Position numbers and translations under genes: made by a program
The notes under the pieces: generated by a model
Told to the model about the DNA's origin: nothing
Databases searched by the model: none
The model's input: the letters and a program-made list of their open reading frames with translations, nothing else
Shown: piece after piece, positions 18,050 to 25,714 of the stretch
Layout: every line of letters starts with the position of its first letter
Position numbering within the stretch: position 1 is the stretch's first letter
NCBI GenBank assembly: GCA_003427395.1
Contig: BFEA01000215.1
Location: forward strand, 1,190,042 to 1,215,755
Reading direction: 5' to 3'
DNA from: Chara braunii
Taxonomy: Eukaryota; Streptophyta; Charophyceae; Charales; Characeae
DNA length: 25,714 bases

Positions 18050-19490
18050 ACTTTTTCTGTCAAGTTCTTACCTTACTAACTCTACTAATTCCAACTTCAA
18101 ATTCGGGGTCGCCAACCCCGGAATCCCGTGTTTCAAATCCTCCCTCGACCGAACTTGCCCGGAAACGAGGGAGATATACACTCCCATCTTCTCTCCTTTC
18201 CACTGTTCGTCATAGCTTCAGCCTTCTCTCCCCTCCATTAACTCCGCTTCTACTAACTCAAACACCAAACTAACTTCCCCATTGCAGTCGCCCGGGGTCG
18301 AAACCCCGAGAATCCCCTTTCTTCCTATCAAAACTGCCCCTACTCGATCACACTTCGTGACTCCGGGCTTTGTCCATTGTATTGCGCATACATCCCGCGC
18401 ATCTTCCAGTTATTGTTCATTCTCTCTTCTAACTTCAAATTTACTAACCTTCGTTTGATTCTAACTTCAGAATCGGGGTCGCCAGGCCCGAAAACCCCGA
18501 TTCAAAGCCTACCCTCGCCCAATTCCGTTTGGAAACGAGGGAGATACTCATTTCCCATTCTCCCTTTTCTCTACTCCCGCCATCTCTCACGCGACTCTTT
18601 TTCTACTGATCTTTCTTCCTACTAATCCAACGCTAAAACTTACACTACCTTCGAATTCGCCTCATCAAAAAACTCCTATTCCATGCTTTNTCCCACTCGA
18701 TTCCATCAAGAATCGGGTGGTTTTCTCAATTTCTACTCCCCATCGTTTTTGCCTCCGCCATAGCTCCGCGCAACCATCTTTTCTCCTACCTCCTATTCTA
18801 CTTACTTTCCTCTAAAACTAACCTCATAATCTGCTTCGCCCGGCCTCAAAACCTATACTTATCATCTTTCCTCGGTCATTCTCATCAAGAAAGGAGCGAG
18901 GTACGCCCTTTCGTCCCTTACCACAACTCGCCCTCACTCCGCTCCGCCATCCTCTCCGCTGAATGCACCTGGCGCAATATTGTGCCCGATACGTCTCAAC
19001 TGCCTCCACACTCCTTCCCTCTTACTCCGCCTTCAGTTTGTTCCGTGCCTTCTTCCTCACCTGTCGCACCCTCGCTTCCTCATCTTATCCGTTACGATCA
19101 TCGCTCCCTCTTTCTTCCATAGCTCCTCTCGACTCTTTTCCTACTAACTTCTACCGTACTTCCTTGTTTATCTTTCGGAGTTCGTCATCGTGGTCGCCTC
19201 TCCCGACAACCTCTATCCTACCCCTTCGCTGCCTCCACCATCGCCCGCTCCCATTAACTATGTTCGGCCGCCCACTCAGCGCAACTCACCGCTCTCAACT
19301 TTCTGGCTCTTTCGCTCCACTGCCCCCCCTTACTCCGCATGCACCCTGCGCGTCTTTCCGTCCAGATCCATCCGCCGTTTTTCACCACCCCGTCGGCCCC
19401 GCCCCCTGCTCTCCCGTGCCTCTCTCTGCGCCGAGCTGCTATCCAACCCCGACACGACCGAACGCACCTGTCGATTGAGGCAAACAGCAG
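18050..19490 (-). repeat. ~180-bp tandem array, arm B
   Basis: Pyrimidine-rich units start near 18,090, 18,285, 18,465, 18,650, 18,835 and continue more weakly to about 19,480. Each of the first five has hairpins. A GC-rich one: 18,104-18,109 with 18,115-18,120; 18,293-18,298 with 18,303-18,308; 18,470-18,479 with 18,494-18,503 (10 bp). A second: 18,140-18,147 with 18,166-18,173; CCCTCG/CGAGGG near 18,512; 18,693-18,703 with 18,710-18,720 (11 bp, one wobble, 6-base loop). The 171- and 123-codon frames follow the repeat and are not credible genes. One ambiguous base at 18,690. Confidence 0.7.
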
Positions 19491-19599
19491 ATCGGCGATC
19501 ACAGGAGTTTGAATTCGTCAAGGAGGGTATATCAACTTACCTGCTGGATCGAACTGTCTGACAGCGGATGACGCTGAGGCGTGCGACCTGCGCTGAACT

Positions 19600-20689
19600 A
19601 TCCTGGCCACCCCAGTTCTATGGGAGGCAGGAGAATGCAGCCCTGCCGCGAGCCCTCAACGTTGACCCAAGGGACAACAGTCCCGGTGCAGATCTCGGTG
19701 GCCGTAGTATAACTTTTAAGGCCGAAGTGGAGGGGAGTCCCATAAGTACCGCCGCGCCCCTCTCGACGCCCCTGCAACCTCCCCCTCGATGCTCTTGGCC
19801 CGGCCCCGCTCCAACTCAGTATACCAGTTTTTTGGGTGCTTCCAACATGCTCACACCCAGACCTCTCATGCACTTAGAACTTCCGTGGCCCGCACTTCAG
19901 AATGGGCAGGACAAAGAAATCTCGCCAATACCCCGAGCACGCGGAATCGGAACGGACTCAATAAAAGAGGCGTGTGCTCAAGGTCCTCGACTGCCGCGAC
20001 GGCCTCTAAATCCAACGTCGCGTCCAGGTCAACGAACACCGGCATAAAATACAGCAATACAATAAAAAAAACATTTAAAACTGTTAATCATCAGATCATG
20101 ACGAACGAGGCGAAAAGTAGGAAGCGTGAGCACAGTTTCGACGCCACCAACGATAAAACCCAAGGGGGATAGCTCCATCGGGCCCTTGACTACTCTATCC
20201 CTTCGCGCTACTCTATTACTCCAGCGTCGTCGCCGCTCGATCTCGATCCCTGAATCTCTTTGATGACAGTCTGACGCTATAACCAATAGCGCTAGGGTCA
20301 AGTCTTGTTCTAGCTCTGACGGACACCTAAAATAAGTCGATACTACTCGATGCGCAGGTCTGCCGAGACGTCTTCAAAATCGCATTGTTGTCGATGCCGC
20401 CCTTCGCACGCACACGTAATTGCAGACAAGCACATCAACCAACGAGACATAATCTTCTTAATCCTAGTTTAATCAAAAGAAAAAAAATCTGGTCGGCAAC
20501 CAACGCCGACTTTCACAATCATTAATCAAAAATAAAAAGCTCACGCGCGCCTCAAAGTTGTGCGCCCCCACACGCTCTACTCTTAGTCAACCATCCAACC
20601 AACACAAACCACGGACACAGCCGCGCCTCGCACAGAATACTTAAACTTGAAACCAAACTATTTTCTGTTGTTTGCAAAAACCAGGGCGG
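19600..20689 (-). repeat. Conserved leader of arm B
   Basis: Inverted counterpart of 8,048-9,140. The 159- and 127-codon frames at 19,568-20,172 are absent from arm A and overlap opposite-strand frames, so they are treated as chance. Confidence 0.65.
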
Positions 20690-20707
20690 ATACCCTTGTA
20701 AGGGTAT
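20690..20707. repeat. Outer-end palindrome of arm B
   Basis: ATACCCTT and AAGGGTAT pair perfectly over 8 bp around GT. Flanking CAGGGCGG on the inside and TCACGCCGAT on the outside match arm A in inverted orientation. Confidence 0.8.
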
Positions 20708-20867
20708 TCACGCCGATAGCTTACCGTACCATATTAAGCGACGTCCCCGTTGCTTCGCCAAATCAGAAGGCTATAAATTCATAAAAACTCCAAATGCTGA
20801 CGAGAAAGAAACCAATCCGATTAGCCGACAGACTCAGGTTCGAGGTCTCCAATAATTTGTGCCCACA

Positions 20868-20950
20868 CAACTATATGCCGCTAGGGTTTCAACCTGGGTC
20901 TCCATTGTCCTGACACTAAGACGCCAGTGTATTACGCATCAATGCTACAT
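20868..20950 (-). ncRNA. tRNA-like module
   Basis: Minus strand reads TGTAGCATTGATG at the 5' side (A-box-like), an anticodon-like stem ACACT/AGTGT (20,913-20,917 with 20,926-20,930) with an 8-base loop, then GACCCAGGTTGAAACCC, a T-arm and B-box-like sequence. Acceptor stem not convincing. A tRNA pseudogene or SINE head just outside arm B. Confidence 0.45.
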
Positions 20951-21214
20951 CATAAGTTCCAAAGACTCTCTCAAAACGTCCTCTCTCCTTTGTCATAGGC
21001 AAACGTCGGCTTCTCGTTGAGTGTCCCGGTTAGACTCTTCCTCGTAAGCAGAGCCATAACCAGGGACGTGGACCTTAAATGAGACCTTAGAAGGCACTAT
21101 CGCCATCCCCCTGAAAATTCTCACAATCAAACACATATGCATATATATACTTAAATCTCATCTCAGCTCTTTCTGTAGTCTAGTACAAAAATGTTAGGTC
21201 TCCATCCTGACCCA

Positions 21215-21647
21215 CCGTAGTCTGGTTGATCGAACCAGATCTACGGCCTACCGCATTGTTATCTTAACTGCAGTACCTTCGTTGGTTACACAACGATAGG
21301 TTTTAATCCTGATAAGCATTCAATCAAGATTTACCAAAAAGACTCGACTCATATCCCCCGCCATCCCATCGGAGTAATTCCCTGAGGCTTGCATACCCCT
21401 TAAACTCTTACCCCTTTGGTAGACGAGGGCCCGCTTCCAGGTTGTGCTGGCACACAACTATCCACTAGGGGTTGCGCCCTAAAGGTGCTAACCTTTACCG
21501 TTTAGCTTGGTCTTCCTCAAAATGCCCCAGGATTAACACAAGTGTCTGGACGGTGTGTCGCAATAGACCACATGCCCACTGCGGGACTACACAGGGGTCT
21601 GTCTCACATAAAGGCGTTTACCAGTTCCCTATGGGACAACATAGGGA
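21215..21647. other. Train of hairpins, mostly with 6-base loops
   Basis: First a 13-bp stem with one bulged T (21,215-21,227 with 21,233-21,246, loop of 5). Then stems with 6-base loops: 21,279-21,284 with 21,291-21,296; 21,441-21,446 with 21,453-21,458; 21,466-21,470 with 21,477-21,481; 21,480-21,485 with 21,492-21,497 (these two abut); 21,626-21,633 with 21,640-21,647 (8 bp). No gene is supported here. An 80-codon frame at 21,472 runs through several stems. Confidence 0.65.
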
Positions 21648-21699
21648 GCACGACACCTTTTTCACAATCATAAACAGAAATCACCGCCAGGTTCACATG

Positions 21700-22825
21700 A
21701 CCGTGGCCCCCTGACTTGATCAGAGATAGCAAACCACACATCTCAATGACATCTACCGATTGCACTGATTTGCAACACGCTCAATTCCATCCAAAACAAT
21801 CTTTCTGGTCCTTCTCGTTAGACTTTATCAACTCAAACTTTGCTTGCCATGCCCTTAAATCTATTAACCACCTTTCATATGAAGCAGGTCTCACTCAATA
21901 CGTCTTCCAGCCATCCCTCTCTCTCTAGGATAAACTTTCACACGAACTTTCATTAAAACATCTTCCCTCTATGAAGATGAGTCTTCTAATAAACAAAAGA
22001 CTGCCTTCTTACAAAAGGCGTCTGTACCATAAAACAACTCAAACTAAGAGACCAACTTATGGGTCCTCATCACAACTCAACAATAAACATTTGGCATGGC
22101 AAGCATACGAGTCTCAAAGACTCATAAATCCCTGAGGATTCTCACACTTTTCACAAAACAGACTGCACTCCCTCTCCTTACACCCGACCCTATCATCCGC
22201 CCGTGCGCAGATTGCACGAGTGTACCGAAGAGTAGACAGTTCACATCCATTCATATTCACAAAACACACAATACACGAGATGTTTCTCATACATCTCTCT
22301 CACAAAATCATCACACTTCAGGATAAAACCACACATGTGAGAGTGATTGTGATCGTCATATACAAATCGTAGTCTCAGAAAAAATCTCAACTCAATATAT
22401 ACACTTGAGTACAATATCCCAACTCAACCCAAACAATCATAGTCTTGAATTACATTATACACATAGAGTCGAACAATCTCAACTCAAACTGGCACCAGTG
22501 GTCCAGCATCGCCCAAAAATCATAGCCTCCTTAGTCAGAGCTAAACAAAAACAACTCTGAATAAGGCATAATCGCACCCCTCAATTTGGCGGGATCCAAG
22601 TAACCCAGGACATATCCAAATACCCCACACGTAACACAAGGTCCATCATGCCTCAATCAATCATAAGCTTACAACAACCTCGAATCAAAACGTCGTGCAT
22701 ACTCCTCTCTCATATCTCAGCACAACTCGCATAGCAAGAGGTATAGCATACTAACTCTCGAGGGCATAGCATCATAAAACCATAAACTCCAGACTCACTC
22801 AATTTAGAGCAACTCCTATATACAA
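21700..22825. other. AC-rich spacer, no gene seen
   Basis: Repeated short CTCAACTCAA-type words occur at 22,385-22,490, with low G content. The 70- and 76-codon frames match nothing I recognise. It separates arms B and C. Confidence 0.5.
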
Positions 22826-22827
22826 CG

Positions 22828-23065
22828 TGTGGGCGCATTGTCGAGTGCATCGGTCTCGCACGGGGACCCTCCCGGCCGCATCACGCAGGATTATGCAGGA
22901 CTTGTCGCGGAAGAGCATGTTTGCCGCTCCGGCCGAGTGCGCCAGCCGTACCTCTCACGCGCCCCTACGACAGGACAGGCCCATGCGAGGCACCGCTACC
23001 TCCACCTGTGGGAGCTGTCACCATCCCTTAGGTGGGCGTATCCCCGCCGAGCTACTGAACCACAT
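22828..23065 (-). ncRNA. Inner structured module of arm C
   Basis: Third copy of the 14,001-14,250 module. In RNA sense (minus strand) GGCTG and CGGCC close the GCGCACT loop (22,931-22,947) with a T-G wobble, against GGCTG/CGGCT in A and GCTG/CAGC in B. CCACC/GGTGG is also kept. Confidence 0.5.
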
Positions 23066-23149
23066 GAGAAAGCTTTTCNTATGCAATTGCAGAGGTGGCC
23101 CANCCGAGGGCGTTTCTCGTTCGCTGTAGCATAGGGGGTACGCGCGGTC

Positions 23150-23240
23150 AAACGCCCGAAATCGAACCCGCACGAGAATCGCCGACACTGGGGGGCTGAA
23201 GTCCCAAGCGCGATTCTACGTCGGTCGACTAGGACGCATC
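23150..23240 (-). ncRNA. tRNA-like fold in arm C module
   Basis: Minus strand carries CGTGCGGGTTCGATTTC, a B-box-like sequence. AGAATCGC (23,175-23,182) and GCGATTCT (23,210-23,217) form an 8-bp perfect stem, extended by three pairs past one bulge. The arm A equivalent (13,820-13,915) keeps the position but has lost most of this stem and of the B box. A decayed tRNA-derived sequence is possible; a tRNA gene is not. Confidence 0.35.
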
Positions 23241-24004
23241 ACACACACCACGCGTTACACCACTTTAAGACAACAACTCACGCATACACACACACAAACA
23301 AAACAAAACACTCCAAGTCCCTTTGGTATCCGACCCATAACCTTCTGAGGTGAGAATCAGATTGTCACCTCGCGCTGGACTTGGTATAAGAGTCGCTCGA
23401 ACACCCAACGCACATATATGTACATATATATAGAAATATATAGAAGGTTATAAATATGTGACGATCACTTCTCACAATCACAGTGGGATTCCTCTCAGCC
23501 ATATATACTTAAGTGATCGTAGGNAGTCCAATCCAAAGTCTNAATCACCAAACATACTTGCAATCACATCAAAGATCCATATCAACAGAGCACACACTAC
23601 ACGGGGTCAACTTCAACCATTCTCTCCGCTCATACCCCTTTGCCTTATCCACACAAACCCCAACCTTTGTCCAACCTCCCAAAATAAAACACTCAGTCCT
23701 TTTTAAATGGCTATTCAATAAAGTCCGGGTAAAAACCCAAAAGAAATAGTTCAATCCACAGGGGCTAAGACCTTTAGGTTGAGAAGCGAGAATGAATTAG
23801 AGTAGAGTCGGAAACCGGCCTGTTATCAAAAGATAACAGAAGATTATCTTTGTAGGATCAGCTTGAAACTAGTCAAGCCTTAAATCAATCTGAATAAAGG
23901 TGACCTGCAATGCAGCACAGGCCAGTACCCAAGTCATTCTTAAGTGATCAAAAAATAATCCTACCTTTCTAACTAACCTCTGATATCTATTTAAAAATAC
24001 AGAA

Positions 24005-24230
24005 AATTTCAGCAGCATATCCCCTAAACAGGATGGATTGCATAATCTTTCCTAGCTGAAAATACTCTAACTCTCTAAATTCCGCAAAATTTTGGCAGTG
24101 CTTTCCGTAGGAAAAGTGCCTCCCCAGAATTTCTACAAGCTCGAAAATGACTAACTCTTTCAGATTTGTAGAAATTTCGGCAGCGCTTCCCGTAGGAAAA
24201 GTGGGCTACCAAGATTTATACAAAGCTGAA
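24005..24230 (-). repeat. ~85-bp array, arm C
   Basis: GGCAGCGCTTCC-type cores at about 24,010, 24,094 and 24,179, a period of 84-85. Mini-hairpins TTTCC/GGAAA at 24,102-24,106 with 24,110-24,114 and TTCC/GGAA at 24,187-24,190 with 24,195-24,198. Same core as the 120/245-bp and 108-bp arrays. Confidence 0.75.
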
Positions 24231-24239
24231 AACAAAAAT

Positions 24240-24590
24240 GCAAGACAAAACTATACAAGGGACTAACTTCTGACACCTGCTTGATAACTTGGGCTCAACA
24301 TTAGTCTGCATGCCCTCTGAGTGAGACCATGAGCCAAGGCTGATCCTAACCCTCAGCAGAGTCGGTCCTATCTCACCCCAAGCTTCCCTCCCATCATCCA
24401 TCTTACCTACCTATGGCTCCAACACTTGGCGAGCATCTACAACAACTACTCTATCAAAGAGAATACCCCAGAGATGACCCTCAAAAACATGCATAGGTAA
24501 GTGCAGCAACATCTCTCACCAACCCTTAGGTTCTTTTCCAGGTCACATAGTTCGTTAAAAAACCCTCGTTATTCCCTTTTTACCCTTCTT
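24240..24590. other. Arm C spacer, no gene
   Basis: Loosely similar to the arm A and B stretches between the two arrays. A 61-codon minus frame at 24,216-24,401 is not conserved in them. Confidence 0.5.
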
Positions 24591-24599
24591 TACATAAGA

Positions 24600-24860
24600 C
24601 ATAGGGTCAGCCGACCCAACTTATGGATGCGACTGACCTGCCAATTTATATGACTGGGCCACACCAACTTATGGTGCCCCTTGGTAACACAAATATAAGT
24701 ACGCATAAGACCAAACCACACCAACTTATGGTGTGACCAGTTTCTGCAAAACGATCGGCATAAGGCGTATGACCGGCCGCACCAACTTATGGTGAGGCTG
24801 GTCAGCCTGAACGTTCGGCATACACATAGAACTGAACCTCCTCAACTCATGAGGTGCTAC
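24600..24860 (+). repeat. Hairpin array, arm C (five copies)
   Basis: Core loop AACTTAT inside CACC/GGTG-type stems: 24,662-24,665 with 24,673-24,676; 24,717-24,722 with 24,730-24,735 (CACACC/GGTGTG); 24,780-24,783 with 24,791-24,794; 24,840-24,843 with 24,851-24,854, where the stem is CCTC/GAGG, a compensated change, and the loop AACTCAT. Outer stems GGTCAG/CTGACC (24,605-24,610 with 24,633-24,638) and GACCGGCC/GGCTGGTC (24,771-24,778 with 24,796-24,803) are also present. Confidence 0.75.
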
Positions 24861-25361
24861 ATCCGCACGACCTATACTGAGGGTGGATGCTAAAACATGA
24901 GTGCATACGGGGAGCATGCAGCGGAGCACAACTTGCAGTACTCCAAGGCAAAGCTCATATCCATTATGCAAGAGGGGGATGAATCCGGTCTCATGTAGCG
25001 ATAGGTTCATTTCTTTTCCTTCGAAGATTTTGACAGATAGAACGACTCCCCCATCTCGGCTTGCTCTGGCAGTCGTGACTCCCTCGAAGTAGACTTCATC
25101 CTCATGTAGCTGATAGCGTGCGTTTTGTTGGCCACGATAATGCTCCACCGTGTCTGTGGTCTCTAAGCCAGCCATTTCCAAATTCTTTCTTAGGTTTTGT
25201 CCAAACCTGCCCAAGCGGACAGCCATATACAGACATGTTATAGAAGTAACTGCCGAAAGCATATAGTGGAGGGAAGAAAACAGTGAGAGGGAGATGTGCA
25301 ACTTCGGATTGGATGTTGTTGTTGGCAGAGGCAAGTACCACTGCGGATTAGGAGTTGCCAA
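24726..25361 (-). CDS. Unrecognised 211-codon frame, probable captured gene fragment
   Basis: The longest coding-like frame in the window. It opens at a TTG; the first ATGs are at 25,262 and 25,226. Residues about 22-48 are hydrophobic and could be a membrane segment. The middle (about residues 46-150) has a mixed, acidic-basic composition typical of real protein, including GRFGQNLRKNLEMAGLETTD and VYFEGVTTARASRDGGVV. The last 60 residues translate the hairpin array at 24,726-24,860, which is non-coding elsewhere, so a true coding segment would lie between about 24,890 and 25,262. No family recognised. It sits where arms A and B have non-coding spacer, suggesting capture of a host exon. Confidence 0.25.
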   Translation of the reverse strand: MATPNPQWYLPLPTTTSNPKLHISLSLFSSLHYMLSAVTSITCLYMAVRLGRFGQNLRKNLEMAGLETTDTVEHYRGQQNARYQLHEDEVYFEGVTTARASRDGGVVLSVKIFEGKEMNLSLHETGFIPLLHNGYELCLGVLQVVLRCMLPVCTHVLASTLSIGRADVAPHELRRFSSMCMPNVQADQPHHKLVRPVIRLMPIVLQKLVTP

Positions 25362-25439
25362 GCCCAGGCGTCTAGCTAGTTAGTTGTTATGGGAAACATG
25401 GAGTGAACCTACCCATTTTTTGGAATAGATTCATTCAAA

Positions 25440-25560
25440 TATTTTTTTGCACATCTCATCGATGGAAGTGGCACAGGGTGAGCAGCGAGGGTGGGTACTT
25501 ACCTGTTAACTGATGAATTGCTCATCCTAACTGGGGAATAACCATTCTCTACCTCTTTAT
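25440..25560 (+). repeat. 69-bp repeat unit, + orientation
   Basis: ATCGATGGAAGTGGCA, then ACTTACCTGTTAAC, then GCTCATCCTAAC, matching the arm A array (10,320-10,405) in direct orientation. Arm C is inverted, so this unit does not belong to it in simple order: either an inversion occurred or a fourth arm begins here. Confidence 0.7.
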
Positions 25561-25671
25561 GTGCGTAACTCAAAATGCAGTATATCCGTCCGCGTTGAGC
25601 GGAGGATTCATCTACATTTGGGTTTGGTACTGATCGTTGGGTCAAGGGCAGCAAATGTGGCAGTTGAAGCT

Positions 25672-25673
<2 letters not shown>

Positions 25674-25714
<41 letters not shown>
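25674..25714. repeat. (GA)n microsatellite at right edge
   Basis: Uninterrupted GA tract to the last base, the reverse complement of the left-edge CT tract. Confidence 0.98.

Larger units (their letters stand above)
14455..20722 (-). mobile_element. Arm B: inverted copy of arm A
   Basis: Read on the minus strand, blocks follow arm A in the same order. Differences: the 1.4-kb module is missing, the 180-bp array has more units (about 7 against 4), the 69-bp array is longer and more decayed, and the hairpin array has a different loop. Divergence is substantial, with many substitutions, so the pair is old or has been exchanged from different family members. Confidence 0.7.
22828..24860 (-). mobile_element. 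Arm C: partial inverted copy
   Basis: Matches arm A from the inner module (22,828-23,065) through the 1.4-kb module (23,066-24,000), the GGCAGCGCTTCC array (24,005-24,230) and a hairpin array (24,600-24,860), all inverted relative to A. After that similarity stops and a coding-like stretch begins. It is therefore a third family member, cut or rearranged at its outer side. Several ambiguous bases (23,079; 23,103; 23,524; 23,542). Confidence 0.65.

Noticed and set aside
18963-19561. 171- and 123-codon frames
   Set aside because: They lie in the 180-bp pyrimidine-rich array, are Ser/Pro/Leu-rich as expected from its base composition, and are not conserved in arm A.
19568-20172. 159- and 127-codon frames in the arm B leader
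   Set aside because: Arm A's equivalent (8,500-9,140) does not keep either frame; opposite-strand frames are equally long.
22828-25714. Arm C plus the terminal 69-bp unit as one continuous inverted arm
   Set aside because: The 69-bp unit at 25,440 is in the opposite orientation to the rest of arm C, so simple colinearity fails.

Overview
This window looks like repeat-dense, essentially non-coding nuclear DNA from a eukaryote. A land plant or streptophyte relative is my best guess, resting only on soft signs: long (CT)n/(GA)n tracts at both ends and inside, degraded tRNA-like modules with Pol III box motifs, and no recognisable gene of more than about 200 codons. I cannot name the species. 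All repeat relationships below were aligned by eye, so boundaries are good to roughly 10-30 bases unless a perfect stem fixes them.

The dominant structure is a pair of related, non-coding arms about 6.2 kb long facing each other. Arm A (+ orientation) runs from about 8,015 to 14,250. Arm B (- orientation) runs from about 14,455 to 20,722. They are separated by about 200 bases. A third, partial copy (arm C, - orientation) runs from about 22,828 to 24,860. In arm-A order the blocks are: an outer palindrome and conserved leader (8,030-9,140); a ~180-bp tandem array (9,240-10,100); a 69-bp array (10,260-10,430); an array of hairpins with a constant loop (11,040-11,625); a ~120/245-bp array (11,900-12,480); a 1.4-kb module absent from B (12,574-14,000); and a structured inner module (14,001-14,250). 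Copy number differs between arms, with more 180-bp and 69-bp units in B. Arms built from tandem repeats resemble the layout of foldback transposons, although no transposase is visible.

The most interesting signal is inside these arrays. In several of them each unit carries a hairpin whose stem sequence changes from copy to copy while pairing is kept, around a constant loop. The clearest case is seven copies at 15,420-16,017 around the loop CATTCRTCTTAGAAACAAT. Homologous arrays with diverged loops lie in arms A and C. This suggests selection on a folded RNA or on a DNA cruciform.

The flanks hold other material. At 160-870 there is a cluster of stem-loops and at 21,215-21,647 a train of hairpins mostly with 6-base loops. 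tRNA-like modules lie near 930-1,040, 1,349-1,438, 13,385-13,480, 20,870-20,950 and 23,150-23,240. A three-copy 108-bp tandem repeat (3,120-3,420) shares a core with the arm repeats, and a ~205-bp direct repeat pair lies at 6,655/7,137. A 17-bp perfect stem sits at 2,080-2,132. The best coding-like stretch is on the minus strand at 24,726-25,361, unrecognised and probably a captured gene fragment. Most other open frames look like chance.
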